Shown: positions 34,824 to 42,292, counted from the stretch's first letter. The stretch: DNA of 53,549 bases from a virus (IMGVR_UViG_3300050821_003845:1-53549); one strand, 5' to 3'. Numbers and translations: made by a program. Notes: a model not told the origin generated them from the letters alone.

Positions 34824-35225
34824 ATGAGGCTGTTCCTGATTGCGCCGCTCGCCGTTCTGTTGAGCACAGCGGCTTTCGCGCAAGCACCTGCTGTTGCGCC
34901 AGCTCCCGCACCTGTCGCGGCTCCGGTGCCTAATCCCAATGCCCCGGTGACGGCTGTGGCTGTCGAGCTGACCCCGGAGCAGGATGCGATCATCTACCGT
35001 GAGGCCACGATGACGCCGGCTGAGCGGGCGCAGATTCCGATCCGGCTTGGCGACATGGTGCCGTTGACGGTGAAGACCGCGCTGGTTCCTGATTCGCTGG
35101 GCATCGAGAAGGCCAAGGGCCTGTGGTACACGGTCGTTCCTAGTCTGCACGATGGACAGACGTTCCACGACGTCATCCTTATCGACGGCAACCACAAGGT
35201 CGTGCGGATCATTCCGGGGCACTGA
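34824..35225 (+). CDS. Exported DUF1236-like periplasmic protein
   Basis: A signal peptide (MRLFLIAPLAVLLSTAAFAQ) is followed by an Ala/Pro-rich linker. A compact C-terminal domain (RLGDMVPLTVKTALVPDS, then DVILIDGNHKVVRIIPGH) recalls the DUF1236 repeat of rhizobial periplasmic proteins, whose function is unknown. AAGGAG lies before ATG 34824. It is probably co-transcribed with the BA14K-like gene. Confidence 0.65.
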   Translation: MRLFLIAPLAVLLSTAAFAQAPAVAPAPAPVAAPVPNPNAPVTAVAVELTPEQDAIIYREATMTPAERAQIPIRLGDMVPLTVKTALVPDSLGIEKAKGLWYTVVPSLHDGQTFHDVILIDGNHKVVRIIPGH

Positions 35226-35228
35226 TCA

Positions 35229-35239
35229 GTTAGACTAAC
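35229..35239. promoter_or_regulatory. Short odd palindrome in the leader of the small membrane gene
   Basis: GTTAGACTAAC is a perfect palindrome around a central A, four bases after the previous stop codon. Ten of its bases recur on the minus strand at 51503-51513 (GTTAGACTAAT). It could be a protein-binding site; chance cannot be excluded. Confidence 0.25.
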
Positions 35240-35310
35240 GAGGTGCTGCTAGGATTCGCGCAGCTTAATGACGAGCCGGAATCGTCGCCTTTAAGACAAG
35301 GAAAACCGCC

Positions 35311-35496
35311 ATGCCGATCGGTTATATTTTCTGGTTATTGATGATCTTGTGGGCCTTCGGCTTCTGGGGGATTGGTTGGGGTGGCTGGGGTGGCGCGAGA
35401 GGTCCGCTTTGGGCCGGCTTCATGCTTTGGTTGCTTTTGTTTTTTTTAGGGTGGCACGATTTTGGCTTCGTGCTACAAGGCGGCATGGGGCGCTGA
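35311..35496 (+). CDS. Small Trp/Gly-rich membrane protein
   Basis: A 61-residue protein with two hydrophobic segments separated by a Gly/Trp-rich turn (GIGWGGWGGARGPLWAG) and a C-terminal GGMGR. AAGGAAAA precedes the ATG. It resembles tiny membrane peptides encoded next to DUF3309 proteins in Proteobacteria, which is what follows here. Function unknown. Confidence 0.55.
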   Translation: MPIGYIFWLLMILWAFGFWGIGWGGWGGARGPLWAGFMLWLLLFFLGWHDFGFVLQGGMGR

Positions 35497-35660
35497 CATG
35501 GATCTTTTTGTTGCTCGTCATCGTGCTGCTGCTGCTATTCGGCGGCCTCGGCATTGTCCCTGGCACGAGTTATGGGTACGGATGGGGACATGGCGGCATC
35601 GGGATCGTAGGCGTGATCCTGATCATCGTCGTGATCTTGGTGCTGACGGGGAACCTCTAA
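35493..35660 (+). CDS. DUF3309-like small membrane peptide with non-canonical start
   Basis: The frame encodes WIFLLLVIVLLLLFGGLG, a Gly/Tyr/Trp-rich loop (YGYGWGHGGIGIVG) and a second span (VILIIVVILVLTGNL), the exact layout of the DUF3309 family. There is no ATG or GTG at the right place: the choices are CTG at 35493, which overlaps the upstream stop as CTGA, or TTG at 35508. Translational coupling to the upstream peptide would explain how it is read. Confidence 0.55.
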   Translation: MTWIFLLLVIVLLLLFGGLGIVPGTSYGYGWGHGGIGIVGVILIIVVILVLTGNL

Positions 35661-35664
35661 AACT

Positions 35665-35696
35665 GAGCCGGCCGACTCCTTCCAATCGGCCGGCTC
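35665..35696. terminator. Bidirectional terminator between converging operons
   Basis: GAGCCGGCCGA (35665-35675) pairs perfectly with TCGGCCGGCTC (35686-35696), and flanking ACT/AGT bases extend it past one bulge. It lies between the ends of plus-strand and minus-strand genes, so it can serve both. Confidence 0.75.
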
Positions 35697-35708
35697 CAGT
35701 TCGCTCCC

Positions 35709-36239
35709 TTACCTCGCTCTTGACATCTTGGTGATCCGGTCAGTCGCGCTCTTCATGTGCTTGCGCGCGTCTGAGAGACTCTTGGCGAACTCGATCACGC
35801 TCTGTTGCTGCTGCTCACTTAGGACGGCGAGCTTCTTGAGCATGTCGCGCGTTTCGGCCTCGACGTCGCGGATCTCTTGGTCCAGGTCATTCTTCAGGTT
35901 GGTCGCACGCTGGCGCAGCTCGTCGAGCATTGCTTCCGCCTGGGCGGCGAATCCCTGACTGAGCTGGGCGATGCCGGCTGCGGCCGTAATGGCTATGGCT
36001 GGCGTGCTGTAGACCTCCGGGGGGCGGTCGGGCTCGCTTGTGCCGGCCGACTTTTGAGGGGTCATCACAGCACGTTCCAGAGCCGCGAGATCGGGATGGT
36101 GCGGTGCAGGCACGATCGACGGGGCGTCTGCCGGGTCGCGTCGGGGCTCGGTGCCGAATCGTCGTTTGGTTAGCTCCATGTTCTGCTCCTGACTGTCGTT
36201 GATGATGCGCTTAAAATCGTCTAACGGGTCTTCCGTCAT
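35709..36239 (-). CDS. Coiled-coil protein of the recombination operon, unknown
   Basis: A 176-residue protein. The acidic N-terminus (TEDPLDDFKRIINDSQEQ) and Pro-rich linker precede a long amphipathic helix (AEAMLDELRQRATNLKNDLD through LAVLSEQQQQSVIEFAKSL). It is the last gene of the leftward operon with RecT and the exonuclease and overlaps the HNH gene by 4 bases. No recognised family. Confidence 0.6.
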   Translation of the reverse strand: MTEDPLDDFKRIINDSQEQNMELTKRRFGTEPRRDPADAPSIVPAPHHPDLAALERAVMTPQKSAGTSEPDRPPEVYSTPAIAITAAAGIAQLSQGFAAQAEAMLDELRQRATNLKNDLDQEIRDVEAETRDMLKKLAVLSEQQQQSVIEFAKSLSDARKHMKSATDRITKMSRAR

Positions 36240-36622
36240 GGCCTCTGTCCTCGTGGGTCAGAGAGACTTGCAAGTTGGATGATGGTCCGTGCTTCGTCCT
36301 CCTTTCCTGTGGCACCGAATAGAGCGAGCGCGGTGACAAACGGGTTGATGCCATGTTCATGGAACCAGCGCACTTCGTCGCCATCCTTGTGAACGGCGTC
36401 GCGGCCGAAGACATGGTGCGCGGCACATAGCGGGAGTGTCCAGCGATCGTCTGGCTTCTCCCCCATGCCGGTCTGACGCTTGCCATAGCGGATGGCTGCT
36501 GCGCGGATGTGAGCCGCATGGATCTGGTCGTCAACCGATCCGCAGATGACGCACGGCAGCGACCTGATGAACGTTAGGTGCTGCGGATCACGCTCGCGCG
36601 GCTGACGTTGACGGAGCATCAT
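36236..36622 (-). CDS. HNH-type nuclease, DUF968-like
   Basis: The protein carries LTFIRSLPCVICGSVDDQ, HAAHIRAAAIRYGKRQTGMG and KPDDRWTLPLCAAHHVFGRD, the zinc-binding Cys pair, His and terminal HH of a DUF968-like HNH nuclease common in phage recombination operons. It probably cleaves branched or damaged DNA intermediates made by the annealing system next door. Confidence 0.75.
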   Translation of the reverse strand: MMLRQRQPRERDPQHLTFIRSLPCVICGSVDDQIHAAHIRAAAIRYGKRQTGMGEKPDDRWTLPLCAAHHVFGRDAVHKDGDEVRWFHEHGINPFVTALALFGATGKEDEARTIIQLASLSDPRGQRP

Positions 36623-36631
36623 TCCGTTGCC

Positions 36632-36844
36632 TCAATAGTCGAAGGGTTGTCCATGCCGCGCGGCTTTCATTCGTTTGCGGGTGCGCCAAGCCCTTCGGTT
36701 GGCTTCCCGCCGAGAGACCGTCAGACACTCACGGCAGAGTTTCCATTGACGGGAGAGCAGGCCGTTGTAGAGTACGGTTCGCTTGGCTGGCGGTCTGATC
36801 CCACAACGGCTGCATACTGGCGAAGTTCTGATTTCACCAGACAT
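36632..36844 (-). CDS. Small zinc-knuckle protein
   Basis: A 70-residue basic protein with two CxxC pairs (CSRCG and CRECLTVSRREANRR) that could hold one zinc, followed by an Arg-rich helix. It lies between RecT and the HNH gene with gaps under 10 bases. DNA or RNA binding is plausible but not shown. Confidence 0.6.
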   Translation of the reverse strand: MSGEIRTSPVCSRCGIRPPAKRTVLYNGLLSRQWKLCRECLTVSRREANRRAWRTRKRMKAARHGQPFDY

Positions 36845-36851
36845 TTCAACG

Positions 36852-38126
36852 TTACGACGACAGCTCCGCGATCCGGTCGTCCGCGATCTGTTGCAGGACG
36901 CGCTTTTCCTTCGGGATCATCTTGAGGGTCTTGCGGATGTCGTCCTCAAGGGCATAGCGGGCGGATACCATGCCGACCGTCTTGGCGTCCTTAAGCCACG
37001 CAATGAGGTGAGCGCGGTATTCCTCGACGGTTTTGCCCTCGAACGTCGCTATCTTGCCCGGTTGTGGCCCAACGGTTGCCGCCGACTCAGGTGATGGTGC
37101 GTCTGCGGTGGTTGGTACTTGTTGCGTTTGTTGCGTCTGCGTACCTGGAACGGCGGCCGGATCGGGGGTTTTGGGTTCCGGCCGCGTTTCAGCTTCCTTG
37201 GCCCCGCCGCTGGCCGCATTAGCCGCCTCGCTCGCTGGCTGATCATCCCCCTTACCCTTAGAGCTCTTCCGTGTACGGCCCTTCACCGGGCTCGCTGTGC
37301 CATTCTGGACGGCATCGGGATGGAAGCCTTCGCCCTCGATCCGGCCAGGGAGGCGGGCCATGAAGTTGGGCGTGGCCTCAGTGGGCTTGTCCGCCTCGCG
37401 CATGGCCTCGCGGTATTCATCGAGTTCGTCTTTGTCGTAGATGCCTGCGAGGATTTGCGGCACGTACTTGCGTCCCCAATCGCGACCCGTGTCGTAAGAG
37501 AGCTGCATGTCCGGTTTCTTTTGCCATAGCGGGCTTCCTGGCGTGTATTTTCCGCCATCCTTTCCGGTTCGCTGTGCAGGTCTCGCGTCCTTCAGCGGTT
37601 TTGATCGATGCTCGGTCGGACTGGCCTCGCCGATGAACGTCGCATAGGCGATGCACACGCGATCGTCGCCTTCTCCCTCGTAGCGAAACTTGAGACCACG
37701 CTCTTTGATCGGCGCGCGAGCATTGATGATGGCGATGAAAATCGAAGCATCAAAGGCCAGTGTTTTTGTGCCATCCTTCTTCTCAGATACGTAAGAATGT
37801 TCCGCACAAAAATAAGGATCTAAGTCCCATCGATACGCGCGCTCGCAAATACCAAGACAGACGTATGGTCGCCCGCGACAGTGGGCCGGCACGGTCACGT
37901 TGTCTTCACCACCTTGGCTCATGAGCATGGCGAAATCCATCATTTCGCGAAATGTCTCAAAACGAAGCCCTTCGCCGCGTGAAACTCCGAAGCGGGCGCG
38001 GTCCTGCTTGGGGATCGGATCATCCATCCGCGTCAGCGGTTGTGCGGGTTTTGGGTTGAATGTCTCTTGGAAGGCTTGCTCATCCACAAGTGTTTGGTCT
38101 TGCGTGGTGGTTTGATCGTTCGACAT
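36852..38126 (-). CDS. recT: RecT-family single-strand annealing protein
   Basis: A 424-residue protein. The N-terminal 230 residues carry RecT-type segments: FREMMDFAMLMSQGGEDNVT, RAYRWDLDPYFCAEHSYVSE, AFDASIFIAIINARAPIKER and DMQLSYDTGRDWGRKYVPQI. An acidic, Pro/Gln-rich linker (residues ~270-350) leads to a C-terminal helical domain (EEYRAHLIAWLKDAKTVG) that may contact partners. It anneals complementary single strands made by the adjacent exonuclease. The exonuclease gene ends 3 bases upstream. Confidence 0.85.
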   Translation of the reverse strand: MSNDQTTTQDQTLVDEQAFQETFNPKPAQPLTRMDDPIPKQDRARFGVSRGEGLRFETFREMMDFAMLMSQGGEDNVTVPAHCRGRPYVCLGICERAYRWDLDPYFCAEHSYVSEKKDGTKTLAFDASIFIAIINARAPIKERGLKFRYEGEGDDRVCIAYATFIGEASPTEHRSKPLKDARPAQRTGKDGGKYTPGSPLWQKKPDMQLSYDTGRDWGRKYVPQILAGIYDKDELDEYREAMREADKPTEATPNFMARLPGRIEGEGFHPDAVQNGTASPVKGRTRKSSKGKGDDQPASEAANAASGGAKEAETRPEPKTPDPAAVPGTQTQQTQQVPTTADAPSPESAATVGPQPGKIATFEGKTVEEYRAHLIAWLKDAKTVGMVSARYALEDDIRKTLKMIPKEKRVLQQIADDRIAELSS

Positions 38127-38129
38127 GGA

Positions 38130-39059
38130 TTAGCCTCCGTTGGAGAATTTGATATGGTCATCAATCCGCTTTTGATCCCATTCTGACAATTCGATAAACT
38201 TCGGTTCCGCTCGCTCCCCGCGTGGTCCAGGCCAATTCTTGGCCTTGTAGCAGTCTGCAAACTTGCGCAGTGCGATGCGGTTGGCTTGGATGCCGCGTAT
38301 CAGATCAGCATCCTTGAGTGCCACGAACTCGATGGCGTAGGGTTGCTTCTTCTCGATGAAGGTGAACCAGAAAGATTCGATCTGTGTGCTGAGCAGCGCT
38401 GTGCATCCCTCCGCTACGAGCGCAGCCTGCATGTAGTAGGCATAGTCTCTGATCGAGCGCTGGATGTCAGGCCACATGACGCTAGGCGTGGTCTTGAGGT
38501 CGTTGAAGATCAGCGAATCCGTGGGGATGGCATCCGGCCGGGCCTTCACGTATACGCCGGTTTCCTTATCGAGCCACACCATGGTGATCTCGATCTCACC
38601 ATTGAGCGAACCGCGCTGGACGGCGGGGTCGGCGGCGAGCGACTTGGCCATGCCCTTGATGTGGTCCATCTGAGACGGGCTGATCACGGTGAATCCCTTG
38701 GCCTTCTTCTCAGCGAGCCAGCTCTTGCAGACGTTCTTGTTGCCGTGCCACGTCTCACCGTTGATGGTGTCAGGGCGCAGCGCGAAGATCTTCTGAAAGT
38801 CGGCCTGCCCGAACAGGAGGTGATGGACGGCACGGCCCATGACTAAGGCTTCCGTCTCGTCGTCGTCCTCTAGGCGATCAGGGTTGTAGGGAGATGTGCA
38901 CCAGTAATGCGCGGGGCTTTTCAGAAAGATCTTGCGCAGTCCGGTTGAGGAGATTGAGGGGCCGACGCAGAGATCGCCTGAATGGTAGAGTTCGATTGGG
39001 ATTCCTCGAATGAATCCAGGCATGCCGATTCTTTTCCCATCCCACTTTCTGATTTCCAT
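38130..39059 (-). CDS. RecE-like PD-(D/E)XK exonuclease
   Basis: A 309-residue protein with the phage RecE/PDDEXK_1 pattern: SSTGLRKIFLKSPAHYW, MGRAVHHLLFG (His 79-80), NGEIEITMVWLDKETGVYVK with Glu155, RPDAIP with Asp176, and NDLKTT with Asp187 and Lys189, the catalytic set. It degrades one strand of duplex ends to feed RecT. It is encoded directly upstream of recT in the same operon. Confidence 0.85.
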   Translation of the reverse strand: MEIRKWDGKRIGMPGFIRGIPIELYHSGDLCVGPSISSTGLRKIFLKSPAHYWCTSPYNPDRLEDDDETEALVMGRAVHHLLFGQADFQKIFALRPDTINGETWHGNKNVCKSWLAEKKAKGFTVISPSQMDHIKGMAKSLAADPAVQRGSLNGEIEITMVWLDKETGVYVKARPDAIPTDSLIFNDLKTTPSVMWPDIQRSIRDYAYYMQAALVAEGCTALLSTQIESFWFTFIEKKQPYAIEFVALKDADLIRGIQANRIALRKFADCYKAKNWPGPRGERAEPKFIELSEWDQKRIDDHIKFSNGG

Positions 39060-39115
39060 TTATGGCAGACTCCTCCATCGCTTCCGGGCTACGGGCTCAA
39101 TTCTAAGTCTGTGTT

Positions 39116-39688
39116 TCAGCATGAACAGGAGAAATAGGTTGGCCGTTTTTCGATTTTCCGGCCAGTCACGATCTCGACGTGGCGCCAGAACTCTCCCGGT
39201 ATTTCGCCATGGGCATCCGAACCGGAGACGAGTAGATAATCGTCTTCATGGTTATTGACCGCAAGCGCGAGCGTGGTCTCATAATCGGGACAATCCGATC
39301 GGTTTACAAAATCACGGAGCCACTGTTCTGATTCCAGTTTTTGTGATGGCGGCGCATATGCCGTGTTCGTGGCATCCTCTGGAAAGGCCGGGTGCGTCCA
39401 CTGATGCCGCAGGCTGGTGATTGTGCGCGGGTAAAGGAATAGCCAGAACCGTTGATTCGGCCATACCGGCGATTTCAAGAACGGATCGACGATCCCGATC
39501 AATTCGTTGGCGTGCTTACTGCCCGCAATTCGCTCGCCGTTTGGCGCTACCCCGGTTAGGAACCCGACATCTTGGCCAGCCGCCAACTTCTCATCAGCAA
39601 CGCACGATACGACCGCAACATGCACGGCATCGCGCCCGCTCACATCATCGGGCAGCACCGCGCCCATCGTAGCAGTGGCGTCTTTCAT
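39116..39688 (-). CDS. Conserved-looking phage protein of the recombination operon
   Basis: A 190-residue protein. LPDDVSGRDAVHVAVVSCVA, then GIVDPFLKSP and FWLFLYPRTITSLRHQWTHP form a pattern I associate with recombination modules in alphaproteobacterial phages, without known function. The C-terminus ends in a Cys pair (FSCSC). ATG 39688 is preferred to an upstream ATG at 39766 because similarity starts there. It is the first gene behind the promoter at 39785-39813. Confidence 0.6.
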   Translation of the reverse strand: MKDATATMGAVLPDDVSGRDAVHVAVVSCVADEKLAAGQDVGFLTGVAPNGERIAGSKHANELIGIVDPFLKSPVWPNQRFWLFLYPRTITSLRHQWTHPAFPEDATNTAYAPPSQKLESEQWLRDFVNRSDCPDYETTLALAVNNHEDDYLLVSGSDAHGEIPGEFWRHVEIVTGRKIEKRPTYFSCSC

Positions 39689-39720
39689 CGGGGCCTTTCC
39701 TCTTGAGCTTGATCGCCCTA

Positions 39721-39737
39721 GCCGTATCGAACGGCTT
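39721..39737. promoter_or_regulatory. Inverted repeat in the leader of the recombination operon
   Basis: AGCCGT (39721-39726) and ACGGCT (39732-39737) are an exact inverted repeat with a 5-base centre. They lie between the minus-strand promoter and the first gene, so this could be an operator or a small leader hairpin. Confidence 0.3.
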
Positions 39738-39784
39738 CCTGCTGTGCACTGACAGGCGCATTCCACGCTCGGGCGGTTTTTTCT

Positions 39785-39813
39785 TATGTACGCGCATTGA
39801 CGAGTAAGGTCAA
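39785..39813 (-). promoter_or_regulatory. Promoter of the leftward recombination operon
   Basis: On the minus strand TTGACC (39813-39808) and TACATA (39790-39785) are separated by exactly 17 bases. Transcription would start near 39778 and read the six-gene recombination operon. The element sits in the divergent gap between left and right early genes. Confidence 0.6.
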
Positions 39814-39832
39814 GCAGCGTAAATATGGCCCA

Positions 39833-40438
39833 ATGCTGGAACGGCCCGGAAAATCCAAAACGCTATTTGACCAGTTCTCGCGCGGCTACGTGCGTCATTG
39901 GCCGTCGATCCCTGCCGGGGTTCAGGAAGCCAAGCTCATGACCGCTGGTCTGTTGGCTCGGCAATTATACCGGGAAGGACGAGGCGCTGAGAGCCTACAG
40001 ACGCTTGCCAAAGCGACACGCAAGGGTCAGATCATTGGGGTGTTCGGCGGCTTGAGAATCTTCGGCGGTAGTCACCGGGAGATCTCTGACGCCACGGCCG
40101 AGATCAAGAAACGCGGCGGTATCATCGTTGATGCGAGCACGGGGCAGCGCAGCGATATAGACGGTATCGAAATGTTGTCGCGCGCCTTGGCAATGCTCAA
40201 AGGTGAGAAGGTGCTCGGTGATCGAGCTGCCGAGATCGGATCGCTCGGCGGCTTGGCGGCGGCTCGCGCCGCCAGGAAGCTCCGAATGTCTGAAGCTCAA
40301 GCACGGGCAATCTGGCGTGACAAGTCGCTCACCCGTAATGAGGCGATCTCGCGCATGCCAGGCTGGACGCTCTCGACTGCGAAGCATCACTTCAAAGCCA
40401 GCGGCCGAAAGAAAGGCCCGAAGGCGAGAAAGGGCTAG
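39833..40438 (+). CDS. Early protein, paralogue of the GIY-YIG protein N-terminal domain
   Basis: A basic protein. After 60 helical residues it has a domain (GLRIFGGSHREISDATAEIK, IIVDASTGQRSDIDGIEML, RALAMLKGEKVLGDRAAEIG) that aligns along its length with the protein encoded around 40928 (GLRVLGDSRKTI, GTGDRSDRHGVRML). A C-terminal HTH-like part follows (MSEAQARAIWRDKSLTRNEA). The fold recalls a resolvase-like alpha/beta domain plus a DNA-binding tail; this is inference. TTG 39797 would lie inside the opposing promoter, so ATG 39833 is preferred, without a clear ribosome site. Confidence 0.55.
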   Translation: MLERPGKSKTLFDQFSRGYVRHWPSIPAGVQEAKLMTAGLLARQLYREGRGAESLQTLAKATRKGQIIGVFGGLRIFGGSHREISDATAEIKKRGGIIVDASTGQRSDIDGIEMLSRALAMLKGEKVLGDRAAEIGSLGGLAAARAARKLRMSEAQARAIWRDKSLTRNEAISRMPGWTLSTAKHHFKASGRKKGPKARKG

Positions 40439-40447
40439 GGAACGACG

Positions 40448-40576
40448 ATGCTGATCAACCCGCATGCGCATATCTACCAAGGCCCGGCGTGGCGAGGTGT
40501 AATCTACGGCATGCCGCTTTGGCCGAGCTTCTGCCACTGGATGATCCCAGGTTGGGGCCATCCGATCGATAAGTGA
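40448..40576 (+). CDS. Tiny early protein, unknown
   Basis: A 42-residue peptide rich in Trp, Pro and His (HIYQGPAWRGVIYGMPLWPS). GGGAACGACG lies directly before its ATG, the junction motif used by many genes to the right. It ends PIDK with the stop forming TGAGGAACC for the next gene. Confidence 0.45.
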   Translation: MLINPHAHIYQGPAWRGVIYGMPLWPSFCHWMIPGWGHPIDK

Positions 40577-40585
40577 GGAACCGGA

Positions 40586-40867
40586 ATGGACGACGGACCT
40601 TGGCTATCTTTGGGCGCTTGCTTCCAAGGGGCTGCAAGGGACGTTAACAAGCGCTCGGCAGCGGAATGCAGCACTGGTCGCGAACGGTGTTGCCGCCCAT
40701 TAGGCCACACGAGAAGTTGTCCGTCTCTCACACCAGGCGACGGCCCCTGTACGTGTGCGCTCGACGAGCGGATTGCTTTGCAAACCGAACAAACGATGAG
40801 CGCGGCATGGCGCAAACGGGCCGAAGAGGCGGAAGCCGAATTGGTGCGGCTGAAGTCTGGCTCATGA
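40586..40867 (+). CDS. Small Cys-rich early protein, unknown
   Basis: A 93-residue protein preceded by TGAGGAACCGGA. It has seven cysteines in the first 60 residues, including CC and CxC, and a C-terminal helix (SAAWRKRAEEAEAELVRLKS). No family. The composition of the N-terminal part is unusual, so a later start at about residue 71 is possible. Confidence 0.4.
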   Translation: MDDGPWLSLGACFQGAARDVNKRSAAECSTGRERCCRPLGHTRSCPSLTPGDGPCTCALDERIALQTEQTMSAAWRKRAEEAEAELVRLKSGS

Positions 40868-40889
40868 ACGTGTCAACCGGAGGAACCAA

Positions 40890-41614
40890 ATGAAGCTCGA
40901 TGCAAAATTCTACGGTGAGGCCTGCGCGTGCTCGGCGATAGCCGCAAGACAATCGTGGCGGCGGTGAACGCAATCGCCGAGAAGGGCGCCGTCCTTTACG
41001 ACGTGGGTACCGGTGATCGCAGCGACCGACATGGCGTCCGCATGCTCAATCGAGCCATCGCAATGCTTCATGGCGAGCTGTCGATGGGTGACCGTGCGGA
41101 GATTATCGGCTCGATGGGCGGTGAGGCGCACGCCGAAGCCATCCGCAAGGCGCGCATGCCCAAAGAAGAAGCCCGCATGATTTGGCTAGACCAGCGCATA
41201 AGTACCGCAGAGGCAGTCAAGCGCATGGGGCCGTACTGGTCGAAGCCAACAGCTCAACGCGCATTCGGGCCATCGGGAAGATCGAAGGGACCGTTCAAGG
41301 CCGAGAAGGCAAATGCAGCACCCGCTCCGATTCATCCCAAGATAAGACGCGCTAAGGCACCAGGGCAGGTTTATTTTCTGCTGGCGCGTAAGGGCGGCGC
41401 GGTAAAGATTGGCTTCTCGGCAAAAGGTGTCTCGCGCATCAACGATCTACAGATTGCGCACCATGAACCGCTGAAGCTTGTTGCGCTCATACGAGGATCG
41501 CGCGCGAAGGAAGCAGCACTACATAAGAAGTTCGCGCAATATCGGATCAGAGGTGAATGGTTTCGGTATGCCGGTGAAGTCAAAGACTTCGTTGTGGCTC
41601 ACCGCAAGCGGTAG
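40890..41614 (+). pseudogene. Resolvase-like/GIY-YIG (MUG113-type) protein, start separated by a likely frameshift
   Basis: ATG 40890 has a good GGAGG and begins MKLDAKFYGEAC, then runs into TGA. The homologous body lies in the -1 frame, where a TGA at 40916 is followed at once by GLRVLGDSRKTI, matching GLRIFGGSHREI of the neighbouring paralogue. Adding one base near 40915-40918 would join them. As it stands the body could start at GTG 40928 (229 codons with stop). The C-terminal 85 residues are a GIY-YIG/MUG113-type nuclease domain: GQVYFLLARKGGAVKIGFSA, then HHEPLKLVALIRGSRAKEAA and RIRGEWFRY. Either a recent mutation, a sequence error, or a real late start. Confidence 0.6.
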
Positions 41615-41716
41615 AATGAGGGAACGAAATTTGGTTCAGCCTCCAAAGACGGCTGACTTGGGCGCCCAAGGGCTAAAGTTATGGACTCGCCGCCAAACCC
41701 TCGAAGGAGGGAACCG
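41615..41716 (+). other. Short spacer with relic junction motif and palindrome
   Basis: The spacer begins with TGAGGGAACG, the translation junction seen before neighbouring genes, but no start codon follows it. It also holds a perfect 14-base palindrome CTTGGGCGCCCAAG at 41658-41671. A second junction (GGAGGGAACCGATG) then opens the next gene. It looks like a place where a small gene was lost. Confidence 0.45.
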
Positions 41717-41959
41717 ATGACCATCCAGAACTGCCCGAACTGCGGCGGCACGCACTTTGGCTCCTTCAAATGCCCCTACATAAAAGAGCCGTGCTCCGTT
41801 TGTGGTGAGCTAACCATCATGGCGTGCTCGGACTGTGCGATAGATTCCGGCGGCAAGAAAAGCGTCCATGTCTGTCAGAAAAGCGAGTGCCGCGACAAAC
41901 ACGAAGCTGACATCCATCCAACGCGGGTCACCGAAGGTGTGGCTCGGTTGATGCAATAG
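41717..41959 (+). CDS. Zinc-ribbon-rich small protein
   Basis: An 80-residue protein with cysteines in pairs: CPNCGG, CPYIKEPCSVCG, CSDC, and then CQKSEC followed by two His. Enough ligands are present for two zinc sites. GGAGGGAACCG precedes the ATG. It probably binds nucleic acid or protein; function unknown. Confidence 0.6.
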   Translation: MTIQNCPNCGGTHFGSFKCPYIKEPCSVCGELTIMACSDCAIDSGGKKSVHVCQKSECRDKHEADIHPTRVTEGVARLMQ

Positions 41960-41971
41960 AGGTGAGGAACG

Positions 41972-42292
41972 ATGGGTACCAAAAACAATCCGGGCTTCTT
42001 CGACTGCTACGACAAGGCCGAGCCTGACGAACCAATGTTCGTCCTCTTGGCCCGCGATCCGCTGGCCGGATTTCTTACGTCCATTTGGTCGAAGCTGCGC
42101 TATGGCGACATAGAGGCTGCGCAAGTCGTGTTCGCGGCAATGTGCGATCGCGCCGCGCCCCGTTATACTGTCGAGCCGGATGTTGATAAGGCGAGCGAGG
42201 CGTTGGATTGCTCTCTTGCGATGTTTAAGTGGCGCGAGATGAACCGTCGCCCTCTTGCCAAAACGTTTGGACCATTGAAGGTCGATAAGTGA
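41972..42292 (+). CDS. Conserved-looking small early protein
   Basis: A 106-residue protein starting MGTKNNPGFFDCYDKAEPDE then PMFVLLARDPLA, a phrase recurrent in small phage proteins of unknown function. TGAGGAACG precedes the ATG. It ends KVDK with the stop again forming TGAGGAACG for the next gene. Confidence 0.6.
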   Translation: MGTKNNPGFFDCYDKAEPDEPMFVLLARDPLAGFLTSIWSKLRYGDIEAAQVVFAAMCDRAAPRYTVEPDVDKASEALDCSLAMFKWREMNRRPLAKTFGPLKVDK

